Source: Desmodus rotundus
Taxonomy: Eukaryota > Chordata > Mammalia > Chiroptera > Phyllostomidae
DNA length: 64,000 nucleotides
Assembly: GCF_022682495.2 (NCBI RefSeq)
Contig: NC_071399.1
Location: 56,288,873-56,352,872 of the forward strand
Direction of reading: 5' to 3'
The position numbers and the translations under genes are program-made. Below are positions 11,481 to 22,439 of this stretch, in pieces (position 1 is the first letter of the stretch; the number at the start of each line of letters is the position of its first letter). The notes beneath the pieces are model-generated. The model worked only from the letters and a program-made list of their open reading frames with translations, did not search any database and had not been told where the DNA came from.

Positions 11481-13345
11481 TTGAAAAAAAAGTTTAGATA
11501 CACATGAGGTCGCAATGTTAACTTCTTACACAATTGTGATACAGTATGAAAACCAAAAATTTACATTACGTAATTGACAGAGCTTATTTAGACTTCATCA
11601 GTGACAGAAGCACTGTGTGCGTATGTAGCTGTATGTGTTTTTTGCTCATGTCTAGTCTTGTGTTACCACTACCACAATCAAGGTAATCATGCAATCACCA
11701 CAAGATTACTTTGTGTTATCCTTTTATAATCACACCCATCCCTTTCACCTCCCCATCAAACCCTGACACTTATTAACTGGCTATCCATCCCTATAATTAT
11801 GTTATTTCACCTATGGTATATAAGTGGATTATTCCACATGCTATTTTTTTGTGATTGGCTTCTTCACTCAAGATTCATTCAAGCTGTTTCATGTATCATT
11901 ACTTTATACCCTTTTTTAACTTTTTATTTTTCATTTAAAATTTATATTTAACATTATTTTGTGTTAGTTTCAAGTGTATAGTGCAGTGGTAGACAATCAC
12001 ATACTTTACATAGTTTTTCACTGACATTTCAAGCACCCATTTGGCACCACAACACCAGGCTAAGTGAAATAGTTGATTCTTTTTTATTGTTGATATGGTC
12101 CACGGCATAGATGTATAGCAGTCTGCTTAATCATTTATATACTGGAGCTGCTATGAACTAAAGTTTAGACTAGCAGTGAAAGTGATATTATTTTACCTTT
12201 CCACCAGCAATGTATGGCTGATAGAGTTTCTTCACATCATTGCTTGCATTTGGTATTATTATTTTTCATTTAGCTTTTCTAGTAATTTAGTGACATCTTT
12301 TGATGATTTCAATTTGGACTTCTTTAATGGATGATAATATTGAACAGTTTTTATGTGCTAAGTCATCATGTATATATCTCCTTCAGTGAAATGTCTGTGC
12401 ATGTGTTTTTAAACCTATTTTCTAATTGATTTTTCTAGTTTTGAAGATTATTTATATATTCCATAAGAAACCTTTGTCAGATGTATAATTTACACATATT
12501 TTCTCTCCATCTGTCTTTTCACCCTTTTAAGGGGATTTCTCACAGACCAAATTATTTCATTTTAATGAGGTCCAACTTATTAATTTTTATTTTTAAGAAT
12601 TGTGCTTCAGCCCTGACTGGTGTGGCTCAGTGGATTGAGTGCTGGCCTGTGAACCAAAAGGTCACTGGTTCAATTCCCAGTCAGGGACCATGCCTGGATT
12701 ATGGGCCAGGTCCTCAGCTGGGGGCATGCGAGAGGCAACCACACATCAATGTTTCTCTCCATCTCTTTCTCCTTCCCTTCTCTTCTCTCTAAAAATAAAT
12801 AAAATATTTTAAAAAAGAATTGTGTTTTAAGTATCAAAACACTCTTTGTTTAGTCCTAGACCCCAAAGATTTTCTCTTATGTTCTTTTTTAAAAGTATTA
12901 TACTTTCACATTTTATATTTAAGTCCATGATCCATTTTGAGTTAATTTTTGTATGAGGTATGACGTTAGACAGGCTACATGCACTTGCTTATGGATCCTC
13001 AGTGTTCCAACACTATTTGCTGAAGATATTTTTCTCTCCTGTTGAATTACATATGCTCCTTATTCAAAAATTGTTTGGACATATTTTTTTCTGGATTTAT
13101 TTTCTGGTTCCTTCGTTCTGTTTCATTTATCCACATGTCTATCCCTCTGCAAATACCCCACTGTCTTGGTTACTATAGTTACATACTGGGCCTCAAAGTC
13201 AGACAAATGGTTCTTCTAAATTTATTATTAGTTTTCAGAATTGTTTGGGGTATTGTGGATCTTTGCCATTACTCTCTCTTTTTAAAATCATTATTCTTTA
13301 AAATTTCACAAGCCACATTGTTAATATTTCTAACTCACTTCTAAT
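11481..13345 (-). repeat. Composite antisense LINE-1 (3' UTR plus ORF2)
   Basis: 11481-11890 resembles an old antisense L1 3' UTR ('ACCACAATCAAGGTAATCAT'). At about 11895-12075 a second, probably younger 3' UTR type ('TTTGTGTTAGTTTCAAGTGT') appears to be inserted. From about 12080 to 13345 the sequence follows antisense ORF2, including 'AAGAAACCTTTGTCAGATGT', 'ATGATCCATTTTGAGTTAAT' and 'CTTGGTTACTATAGTTACAT'. A VES SINE splits it at 12605-12814. No reading frame is intact. Confidence 0.75.
12605..12814 (+). repeat. VES-type bat SINE with 10-base target duplication
   Basis: This is one of the best preserved copies in the window. The A box is exact (TGGCTCAGTGG, 12623-12633) and the B box (GGTTCAATTCC, 12667-12677) differs at one position from the tRNA consensus. 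A CT-rich body and an A-rich tail with AAATAAAT units follow. The perfect repeat AAGAATTGTG at 12595-12604 and 12815-12824 is the L1-style target duplication. It lies inside antisense L1 ORF2 and is therefore younger than that L1. Confidence 0.93.
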
Positions 13346-14457
13346 GGTCATAATTTTCCTCTATTTTTTAGGCCTTTCGACATCCCTATTCATTGTACTT
13401 GAACTAACAACACTTGGTGACTTATTTCCCTTCTGAAATTGTGTTTACCTTCCTAACACAAAGTCAAACTTTTTTTCTCTGTTGTCAAATAGCTCCATGA
13501 TTTTTAAGTGATTCCTGTTGCAATTACACTTGCCTCCGTGACAAATTTCAACTCATGGTTAGCCCTTTCAACAGTTAACTCACAGGCCATCTAGAAAGTA
13601 TCACCAAAACAGAATTTCTATTTTCTTGACTAAATTCCTGACATTTAGTAATATCTGCTTCCCACTTTATCTTCTTTTATTACAGCTACTGAGAAGCATA
13701 GAGAAGAATCCTCATAAAATCTTTACATTCTCTGATCTTCTACCATTGTTTATTCATCATTACCTGATTATTTTAACTTATTCATTCCAGAGGCTTCAAA
13801 CTGTTTCTTCTACTTTTCGTAATACCCCTAATTCTACTCATTTTCCTATGATCAAAGTTGTCAGTATGATTTACCTCAACATCCTTCTCTCAACCTCAAA
13901 ATAAGTTTATTTGTTTTTACTCTCCATGTTTCTGCGTTCCCTTTCCTTGCATTTAAAGAGAAGTACTCACTTTATTCTTTCCCCAAACAAACTCTTCTGC
14001 TTTGGATTTTAGGTTTGGATCCAAAAGATATCAAATATAAGTGCTGAGTTATTTTTCCTACTAAAATGTGCATTAAAAAACTTTTTGTTTAATGCTTTAA
14101 TTAAAAAAATTAAATTGCAATGTACTCCAAATTAAAAATATATTTTTTCATTTTATTTATTTATGATTCTATAGTATATATTTGATAAACATATTTCTAC
14201 TAAATGTCTCTGAATCTCTGAATAACTCATTAAAACATTGAAGTAATATGATTTTATCTCCTTTAGCTCTAATATCACATAGTACTTGTCTTTTTTAAAC
14301 TCCCTTCTTTGTCTTCCATGAATTTGATGTTTTTTAAAACTTTCTCCCATGTGCCAGATTTTTTCATCTGTAACTCTTAGTAAGTCTTCTCATTTTTTCC
14401 ACATACTTCCTGTAAACAATGATTTTTCTCAAAGTTCTCAGGGTTTTTGTTTGTTTG
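13346..14457. other. Unassigned AT-rich DNA
   Basis: CT- and AT-rich sequence with a 92-codon open frame at 13626-13904 that has no recognisable domain. It may hold old L1 or L2 debris, but I cannot name it. Confidence 0.4.
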
Positions 14458-14636
14458 TTTTATTTAGTGATTTTTAGAGAGAGAACGGGAGATAGAGAGA
14501 AGGATATCATTTTGTTGTTCCACTTATTTATGCATTCTTTCGTTGCTTCTTATATGTGCCATGAACTGGGATGGAACATGCAACCTTAGCGTATCAGGAC
14601 GATGCTCTAACCATCTGACCTACCGTACTAGAGGGC
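14458..14636 (-). repeat. Older tRNA-derived SINE, antisense
   Basis: On the minus strand it reads a tRNA-like head with 'GTAGGTCAGATGGTTAGAGC' (A-box region), 'GGTTGCATGTTCCATC' (degenerate B box), then a purine-to-CT-rich stretch and an A/T-rich tail. It is related in design to VES but clearly different in sequence, so it may be an older bat or laurasiatherian subfamily. Confidence 0.72.
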
Positions 14637-15199
14637 AAAACTCTGTTCTTAAGTTTACTATTTTTACTAAAACAAAAAAAAATGTTTAGTGTGTTTAATC
14701 TACTTCCATAACCTCACATTACATTTTTTAAGATAAAATCTGTATTGTACTAATCTCTCCCACACATTGTTACACATTTCCATCAGCCTTCTTGAAGATC
14801 TCCCATTTGAATGACACCTAGTGTCAATTACTAACCCTTCTAAAATCTACTCTCATAACTCTTGTTCAATTTCTGTCCATAACTTTTCTATATGAGCATC
14901 TGTATTTAATTTTATTATACACAAGATTATTAAAATAGCTTTCTTTTAATCATCTATCTTTTACTCTAAACTTTCTTTTATATATCCTAACTGATAAATC
15001 ATCTCATATGTCTCCTCACATCACTTACTTATCCCAAAATCATCAACGCTTTCTCATTGCCTACTAACCTAATTAAAAACTTCTCATTTCTTCACTCAAA
15101 ATCTTTGAGGGGTTTTTCTTAAATATTCCCCTAAAAACTTAAAGATTCAGAGAAAAATAAATAAGAAAAAGAAAAGAAAGGATTAATTTCACTGATCTC

Positions 15200-15415
15200 T
15201 GGAATCAGATTGCTTAAGTGTTCAGTATCTGCTCTACCACTGATTCTAAGCAAATTACCTGTGACTGTATGCCTCAGTTTTCTTATTTGGAAAATGAGGG
15301 AAACAATGGTATTTGCTGTTTATGGTTACTGAGGGGTTTAAATGGGAAAAGGTCTTAGCGCAGTCTCTGGCACATAGTAGATAATGAGTAATGTGAGCCA
15401 TTATTTCTCATTTTG
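15200..15415 (+). repeat. MIR SINE
   Basis: The order of signatures is that of a near full-length MIR: a 'TCTACCACTGATTCTAAGCA' region, then 'TGCCTCAGTTTTCTTATTTG' and 'GAAAATGAGGGAAACAATGG', then 'CAGTCTCTGGCACATAGTAG' close to the 3' end. Divergence is high, as expected for an ancient mammalian SINE. 14637-15199 before it is unassigned. Confidence 0.85.
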
Positions 15416-15674
15416 AGGCCACTATAATACTGGATGGGCTCAAGGATACTTGTTCTTGCATGTATCCAGACATTTTCAGAATACCACAAGGTGTCTACAA
15501 AGAAAAAGCACTATTACGTTTTACGTTACTATAATTCTAAAGACAAATTATAAACATAAGGTAGGAAATGTGATATGGTATTATTTGTTATTGCTACTTT
15601 TTTTTATATTTTAAGAAACCAAGGTTAATGAAATTTGTGTTTTCTTTGCTTCCTTTTAACTTTTATTACTATAG

Positions 15675-16140
15675 TATAAAGTATTGCAGGTGAGCAAAAT
15701 TTGCCACCCCAAAATATGCCACTTTGGCATATTGATTTTTTTGAATTAAAGTTACTTGAGAAACAGCTAGTGCAAGAAGGACACTGACTCTTCTCTGTCT
15801 TCCTGAAAGAAATTTCCCATGTGAAAGGTTAACTGCCAGTGCACCAGAGAGAGATAATTCAAAGATGAGAAGACTGTGTAAACACCAATCAGTACCCAAG
15901 CCTAAGTTTCTTTATCCTGTCAGTTCTTCACAAATGTTTCATTCTCTAAAAAGTAAAAACAAACAAACAAACAAAAAAACTCCATGATTAGGTCATTTAT
16001 TTAGGTTCCATGTCTATAAAACCTCTGAACATACAAAATTAAATTTGATTTTCTCTTGTTAATGGTCTCATGTCAAGTTAATTTTTAAATCAGCCAAAAG
16101 AAACAAAAAGAATAGAATGAAACCTATTTCCTCCTTGACA
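15675..16140 (+). repeat. LTR-like repeat, copy A of a pair
   Basis: It starts 'AAAGTATTGCAGGTGAGCAA' and ends in a region with 'TTGTTAATGGTCTCATGTCA' and 'ATCAGCCAAAAGAA'. The second copy at 17255-17770 shares both ends in the same order and strand, which defines a dispersed repeat. The layout (TATAAAAC near 16015, about 465 bases long) suggests an old mammalian LTR, but I cannot assign the family. An (AAAC)n run lies at about 15956-15980. Confidence 0.5.
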
Positions 16141-16599
16141 TTATATGTAGGTGACGCTTTTGTTTTTTAACCTATTTTTTGTCTTATGTATTAAGAATAT
16201 ATGGCCACTTATTGATATCAGTCCATTGATTTATGAACCTTTTCTTTAGCTTTTATTTCAATCCAAAATATAAATGAAGGTCAACTGTTCTTTATGTTTA
16301 TTATCTACCATGAATTATTATAAACAATACCCACATAGTTGGTGATTTAATCATCTGCTTTGCAAGTAGATAGGCCTTTCTGTCCTGGGTTATCTTCTAT
16401 TTTTTAAAATAACAACACCATATTAAAAGAGTTCAATATTTTCTGGTGAATTTGGTCATTTAAGCTGAACATATCCTGAGGGTGTTTCTGTAGTTTTGAA
16501 GACTACCTTTCACATTTCTCCGTTAAACTTAAGAAACAAATATTACTGAATTTCCTAACATTCATTTTGACACATGTTCCAAATGTTCCACATGTTCCC

Positions 16600-16703
16600 T
16601 CTTGCTCTCTCTCTCTCTCTGACACACACACACAGTACACACACATGAGTATATTATTCTCTCTCACAAACTTGAATATAGAATATATATATATACATAT
16701 ATA
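16600..16703. repeat. Compound (CT)n-(CA)n and (TA)n microsatellite
   Basis: A CT run about 18 bases long is followed by CA runs, then 35 bases later by an AT/ATAC stretch. Length variation between individuals is likely. Confidence 0.85.
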
Positions 16704-16790
16704 TCTCTCATTAGATAGTTCTAAGGATTAAATAAGAAGAGTATTTAACACAGACAATGGTACACAGTAAACATAAGATGTTACTGTTAT
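16704..16790 (+). repeat. MIR fragment (3' part)
   Basis: 'TTCTAAGGATTAAATAAGAA' then 'GGTACACAGTAAACATAAGA' follows the MIR 3' pattern (gaggattaaatgag ... ggcacatagtaag). Short and diverged. 16791-17254 has no named feature. Confidence 0.5.
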
Positions 16791-17254
16791 AGAAGAATAA
16801 CTTGATCATTAATGTATTGTTCAGTGGTCTTTTATGGTATTTTTATGAGCACTCTTTGAACAAAATATTAAGAAAAAAACTTATCTTCTTTACTTTAGGG
16901 GAATATTTCACAAAAGAATTATTAATATTAGCCCTGAAGAACTCACAAAATTATAAACTTAAATTGATAAAATTAGCATCAATTTTCTTCTAGAGTTTTT
17001 ATGAATAATGATTGAAATTATCTATGTAGTAATGAAATTGAAAGAAATTATACTATAAACACAGTTCTAAATATTTACTAAGATAATTTTCATTCTGAAT
17101 TACCTGGTTATATAATGAAGGTAAAAATAAGTAAGTAGAATTACCTTAAGAGTTACTGAAACCCAAAGTAGAAAAATGACTCTGTACAATATTATCATCT
17201 TATTGGTTATTGTCTTATCAGATAAAACGATTCAAATGAGTTTTTCAGTTTAAA

Positions 17255-17770
17255 GTACTGCAGGTGTTCAGAACTAGTCACTCACATATGTGCCTCCGAG
17301 ATATGTGGTTTATTTTGAGCGAAAGGCAAACAAAACCCTGTAGGCTTAAGGGAATCTTTTGCCCTCACCACCCACCATTTAACTACCTGAAGAGTTTGAT
17401 TTGGGGCCTTGCCTATCTTAAGAAATTATTAAAGATAACCTTATTTGGCCTTTCTATATAGCAGGACAATCTACTAATTTCTGTACATCTGCACTTTTTA
17501 TTGTCCTACAATGTCTCTTCAAAGCCCGAAGGCACCTTACCCTCATCCTTAGTTCAGGATGCCAGTTATACCTCATTTAACTTTCTGTCCCTGAGCTTGT
17601 CATACATGCAGGGTCTCTGACTCTTTCATGTACGTGGGATTCCCATGCATACATATGTAAATTACATTTACCTATTTTTTTATTCCTTGTTAATCTATCT
17701 CATGCAGATTTGATTATTAGAGCAGCCAAAAACACATGAGGGGAAAATTTTGCCCTACTCCCCAATACTG
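17255..17770 (+). repeat. LTR-like repeat, copy B of a pair
   Basis: It starts 'AAAGTACTGCAGGTGTTCAG' and near its end has 'TTGTTAATCTATCTCATGCA' and 'AGAGCAGCCAAAA', matching copy A at 15675-16140. A 'TTTTTATTGTC' and CT-rich middle lie between. The two copies are strongly diverged in the middle, so they are old. Family not assigned. Confidence 0.5.
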
Positions 17771-18110
17771 AGATGGACAGTAAACTTAATAAAAAAGATT
17801 ATACATACTAAATTCTAAAGACATAAGAGCACAAGCCAGTGACATAAAACATATTTACTTAATAAATATTGGCCAGGTAATTGAATAAATGAATAAAATT
17901 ATTTAACAGATTAAAATAATCTATAACTTCAAAAGTGAATATATTAAATATGCATTCAGATACATTTCTATGTGCATATATATGCACAAAGACACAAACA
18001 CATTTTGTTTTTCTACTCATTTGCAGGATATAATCTAGTTAAATATTGTAGAATTTCACATATTTTACACGTATGTCTATTTAGAAAATAAATATATGTA
18101 TCATAAAAAA

Positions 18111-18910
18111 TTTAACTCCGACAGGAATCCCCAATTTGGGGTGTAGTTAAGACTAAAATTTTATTCAATGCAAACAGCTCAACTGATTCAACTGATATCC
18201 AAGGCTGGGATAATAGCACGGCTGTGGAGCAGCTCAATAATGTGACAGTGGAATTGTGAAATAGTGTGGCTGTGGGACAATACAGCTGTGAGGAGGCCCT
18301 GGGGCTGGACAGCCTTGTGTTGAGGTGACTCTTGGTGAAGCACATCTCCCATTAAACACCTTCTCTGCTTTTCCTGCTCTGCTCTGTTCCACTCTTGTTC
18401 AGTGAGACATTTTTGGTGTTTTATTTTTGGAATGTCAGCTCCAGCCTGAAGAAATGCAGTCTCCAGGCTTTAGTTGGAAAGGAAAATGCACCAAGCCTTC
18501 TGAGAAATGACTTATATATAGAGAGAGAAGTTCCTGCTGCTTGTCCTTGATTGGCCCATTTTTATGCAAATGAAGACTCCAAATCCTAGCAGTTTAATTG
18601 GTGCAAAAAAGCATTGTCCTGAGTGGTCAGGTTGAGGCTGCTCTGATATTTCAGTGAAGATGCTAATGGAGATGTATCTGTGCAGCTCCTATTGGATGGA
18701 AAAAGACTAGTCCTATTGATTGAAATAGGATGCCAGGAACTTCTTTATAAAGATTGATGCAGATGGCAGGAACACAGTGTAGGCAGGCAATTCAGTGCAA
18801 GCAATTCAGTGAAGACTTCTCCCTGCAGCATGGGTTAACCGAGAGGCCCTATTTAGAAATGATGGCTAGCTTCTTTTTTTTTTTTTTTTTTTAATTTGAG
18901 CCCAGTTAGC
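18111..18910 (-). repeat. Probable solo LTR, antisense
   Basis: Read on the minus strand the block has a CCAAT-like and TATA region ('GGGCCAATCAAGG' ... 'CTATATATAAGTC'), an AATAAAA signal ('TTCCAAAAATAAAACACC') and a second one ('TGAATAAAATTTTAGTC'), and ends 'CCCCAAATTGGGGATTCCTG' 'TCGGAG', typical of U5. A 20-base T run at about 18870-18890 lies near the other edge. No target duplication was found. The 77-codon minus-strand frame inside is not coding-like. Confidence 0.6.
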
Positions 18911-19385
18911 CATCAGGAGCCCTTCTTGGTAAGTATCTTCTTTCTCAGGGTCCCCAAAGCATAATAACAGTTTAACTCTGATAATGTTTTTTTTATAATG
19001 TAAGGGAAAGTAGTAAATTTGTGTTAGTTAAATGATTTTTGTCTTCATCTTCCACTAAAATAAATGGTTGTGATACTGGAAAAATATAATATACAACTAA
19101 TGTTGCTGGTATTTTTAATTACAAAAAAATAGAAGTTACCTAAATTACCAAACATAAGAGATTGGTTGATACCAAAGCTAAAGTAAACATATGCAATATT
19201 GTGCTAGGCAAATGTTAAAAATAATTAGGAAGATATATGCACTTCTCTGGAATGTGTTTCGGCATATATTGTTAAAAAATACTAAGTTCAAAGGAGTGTA
19301 TTTAATATGACTTCTTTGTCTGTAAAAGTGCAGGGAATAAACAAATTTGTGTGCATCTGCATGTATTTGCAAAAAAATAAAGGGG

Positions 19386-19605
19386 GTGCCCTGGCTGGTG
19401 TGGCTCAGTGGATTGAACATTGGCCTGTGAACCGAAAGTTTACCAATTTGATTCCCGGTCAGGGCACATGCCTGGGTTGTGGGCCAGGTCCCCAGCTGAG
19501 GGTGTGTGAGAGGCAACCACACATTAATGTTTATTTCTCTCTCTTTCTCTCCCTTCTCCTCTTTCTAAAGGAAAATAAATAAAATCTTTAAAAGAAAATA
19601 AATTT
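19386..19605 (+). repeat. VES-type bat SINE
   Basis: It has an exact A box (TGGCTCAGTGG, 19401-19411), a degenerate B box (19445-19455), the 'CACATGCCTGGGTTGTGGGC' block, a CT-rich body and an AAATAAATAAAA tail. A-rich flanks make the target duplication hard to fix. The sense and antisense frames of 91 and 114 codons over it are chance frames through the SINE. Confidence 0.88.
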
Positions 19606-20021
19606 TCTTATTTAAAAAAGAGGGTGACAATAAATCAAAATTAATTAAACTGATTTATCATATGGTAGACAAGAATGACATGGAAGAAATGGGGTAAAAA
19701 AACATTTTCTAAATATTACGTTGGTTATGCTTTTTATTTTAAGGACCATGTTACTGTTCTACATATGTTAAATAAATCAACATAGATAAAGGGAAAGATA
19801 AAACCCTTAAAACATAATGTAAACAGAAACGATTGAGCCCCAATCCATTTCAGATTAATTATATAACCATACCGCAAGTAGAACAAACATGATCTAAGCC
19901 AAGTAACTTTTGACACAGTATTGTAACAGTATACACTCAGAAAACAGACAAAAAAGCTGTTCACTTCTTTACTGGGGTTATTTGTTATAGTATACAGATA
20001 CAGAAATTCTGAACTGATTAA

Positions 20022-20229
20022 AGATTTTTTTAAGTTTTTATTTATTCATTTTTAGAGAGAGGGGAAGAGAAGCAGAAAGAGAGGGAGAGAAACATCAGTG
20101 TGTGGTTGCCTCTGGCACACCACCACTGGGGAGCTGGCCTGCAACCCAGGCCTGTGCCCTGACTGGAAGCCAGCAATCCCTTGGTTCACAAGCAGGCACG
20201 GAGTCCACCAAGCCACACCAGCCAGGACA
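20022..20229 (-). repeat. VES-type bat SINE, antisense, with target duplication
   Basis: Complement of the VES pattern: a T-rich tail at the left, a GA-rich body, 'AACCCAGGCCTGTGCCCTGA' and 'CCAAGCCACACCAGCCAGG' at the right. TGATTAA at 20015-20021 and 20230-20236 forms the target duplication. The B-box region is altered relative to the better copies. Confidence 0.9.
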
Positions 20230-20503
20230 TGATTAATAATTTTACGTATACTGTCATGTTGAACAAATGAGAAAATATATGGTGCTTTGGGAGCCAGGGT
20301 AATCCCTATTAAAAATGGAAATAAGGAAAGTTTGAAAGGCAAGTATTAGCTTACATTAGCTTTGTCCGCTAAAGGGGCTTAGAAACAATGACAAGCAGCA
20401 ACAAGAATACCTAGTATTTGTAAATGCCATTGCTGAGGTAAGATCAGTACAAAATAAACCTTAAACATGTATTTAAACAAAAAATAAGAAAGAACTTAAA
20501 ATA

Positions 20504-20707
20504 CAGGGTCTGGCAGAAGTAATGCCTGCTTGAGTGTGGTTGGTAGGATAATAATATGGGTGCAATAATTTATAGTTTTAATTGAACATTTCACCTAACA
20601 GGTCATGTGGTATGCTTGGGTGTGATATTGCTACGTTACATATTGCTTATGCTTTCATAATAAAATATTTTGTAATAAAAAAGGGGCATTGTTTGTGCCA
20701 GACCCTA
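20504..20707. mobile_element. Short mariner-like MITE, 204 bases
   Basis: The ends are inverted repeats: 'CAGGGTCTGGCAGAAGTAAT' at the left and 'ATTGTTTGTGCCAGACCCTA' at the right, with TA at 20502-20503 and 20708-20709. That is the structure of a non-autonomous Tc1/mariner element. The interior has no coding potential. The 70-codon frame over it is accidental. Mobilisation would have depended on a transposase from a full-length relative that is not in this window; its ends do not resemble those of the two mariner copies here. Confidence 0.83.
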
Positions 20708-20880
20708 TATAACGGGGGCATAAAAGAAGACATAGAAACCAGCTCTAAGGTTCTCCAACTAGCCACATCTGAGAATATTGAAATATCACAATGAATGAGA
20801 GTAGTCTATAATGTAAAAAATTGAATAGAATAAGCATATATATGTTCATATAATGACAGGTAGATAGATATTATTACTGG

Positions 20881-21380
20881 TGTTGGGGTTCTTGGGATCC
20901 CCAAGGTACAGATTGAGAGGGAAACCCAGAGAAATTTTCAGGTAGATTTTATATTAAGCTTGTGCTTGAGAATAATGACAGCAGTGCAGAAGACAGGAAG
21001 GTCCCCCAAACTGACACAGGACTGCTCTGGTCAGCTGCACAAATAAGCTGGGGATAAAGCGGCCTGTGAAGGGTTCAGAAAATTTCATTTGCTGAACCAT
21101 GTTAGTATTGTGTTTTATGTACTGAGCCCATGTTAGGATTGTGTTACTGCCTCCTCTTGGGGTGCTTGGCAACTATCTCCATGCCTGAGCTGTGAGGGCA
21201 AGATGGTGATGTTGCTCATCACCAGCAGCGCCCTAGGAAGGTCATAATCAGCCAAAGCTTGATCAGCTGTGCACGCAGAACCATGGTTGCAGAACCATGG
21301 TTTCCATACCTTCTGGCCACTTGGTCTTAACTTGGCTTCCTTGCTATCCAGTATTTTTTCATTTCTAGACCCAAGTCCCA
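20881..21380 (-). repeat. Solo LTR, antisense, with near-perfect 6-base duplication
   Basis: On the minus strand the 500-base block starts 'TGGGACTTGGGTCTAG' and ends 'GATCCCAAGAACCCCAACA', giving TG...CA ends. TACTGG (20875-20880) and TACTGT (21381-21386) flank it, a 6-base duplication with one mismatch. There is no internal viral sequence. The overlapping minus-strand frames of 72 and 82 codons look non-coding. A palindrome-like doublet of 'GCAGAACCATGG' occurs at 21279-21302. Confidence 0.68.
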
Positions 21381-21381
21381 T

Positions 21382-22382
21382 ACTGTCTCAATATGAGCTC
21401 TCAAGCAATGAAAAAAAACATGGCATAACCTTAAATGCATACTATAAGTAAAATAAGCCAATCTAAAATGGCTACATATCATAGGATTCCAAATATATGA
21501 CATTCTGTAAAAGGCAAAACTGGAGGCAGATATACAATCAGTGGTTTTCAGTGATCGGATGAGAGGAAGGAATGAATAAGCAAAGAACAGAGAATTTTAA
21601 GAGCAGTGAAGCTATTTTGTGATACTATAATGGTGAACCCATGTAATTATTATTAAAGAGAAAACTATAGGCCAAAATGGCATCACTCATGCTAAAATCC
21701 TCTGATACCTAATGCATATCTAACCTAGATTTAATATCTGACCTAATTGCAATTTCAACCTCTTTCAGAAACATAATCTTAACCAACCAGTCTGGGATTT
21801 GGGGTGAAGCACCATTAAGGTAATGTGTTAAGGGTCCTCTGGATCCCCCATAATGAGAAGAGGCAATGTGCATGATAAAACACACTTCCCCTTCTCTTCC
21901 CCCAAAGAAAGATGTCGAGGCCAAAAATAATCCTTTTGTTTGTTTGTTTGTTTGGTAGTAGCTCTGTGCCACTCCATGCTTCTTATAAAAACTGTCTGTT
22001 TTGTACAACCCCTTGGAGTGCTCCTTTTGTTGCTAAATGGAATGCTGCTCAATTCATGAATCACTTAACAAAGCCCATAGATCCTCAAACTTACTCAGTT
22101 AATTGTTTAACATTATGCATGTGTCCTAACTCATAGAATGTGTAATGCCAAGAGTCAACCCTAATATAAGCTGTGAACATTGGGTGGTCGTGATGTGTCA
22201 CTGTGGGCTTATCAATTCTGACAAATGTCTAATTCTGGTGAGGGAAATTGAAAGTAAGGGAGACTATGCAAGTTTGGAGAAAGAAAATATGTGAGGTATC
22301 TCTGTATCTCCCTCTCAATATCGTTGTGGACTTTAAAAGTGCTTTAAAAAAGTGTATTAACAAAAAAGAAAAAAGAAAAAAT
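21382..22382 (+). repeat. Old LINE-1 3' end, interrupted by an LTR
   Basis: The left part (21390-21660) shows an old L1 3' end: 'AATAAGCCAATCTAAAATGG', 'GATACTATAATGGTGAACCC'. The right part (22135-22330) continues it: 'AATGCCAAGAGTCAACCCTA', 'GTGATGTGTCACTGTGGGCT', 'TCTCCCTCTCAATATCGTTG', ending in an A-rich tail. The intervening block, 21669-22137, is a separate LTR-like insertion. There is no open ORF2. Confidence 0.72.
21669..22137 (+). repeat. Solo LTR, family X copy 1, nested in the L1
   Basis: It shares a collinear pattern with the block at 25852-26335: 'TCACTCATGCTAAAA', 'CTAGATTTAATA', 'AAGGTAATGTGTTA' versus 'AAGGTAATCTGTCA', 'AAAAATAATCCTTT', a TATA-like 'TTCTTATAAAAACTG', 'GGAATGCTGCTCAATTCATG' and 'AATCACTTAACAAAGCCC' (polyadenylation region). 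Promoter-then-poly(A) order indicates an LTR on the plus strand. A (GTTT)n run sits at about 21937-21955. It interrupts the old L1 and is younger than it. I cannot name the family. Confidence 0.65.
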
Positions 22383-22439
22383 CAGACAAATAATCAATGG
22401 CTATAAAACCTAGAGAGGAAGTTTGATGAGTCTCACCAA

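Noticed and set aside
12605..12814. Functional tRNA gene
   Set aside because: The A and B boxes belong to a SINE. There is no cloverleaf, the target duplication and A-rich tail show retroposition, and the other copies have the same layout.
19178..19582. Overlapping 114- and 91-codon frames on both strands
   Set aside because: Both run through the VES SINE and flanking AT-rich DNA. Similar frames at 12481-12792, 20052-20342 and 37910-38164 also come from SINEs.
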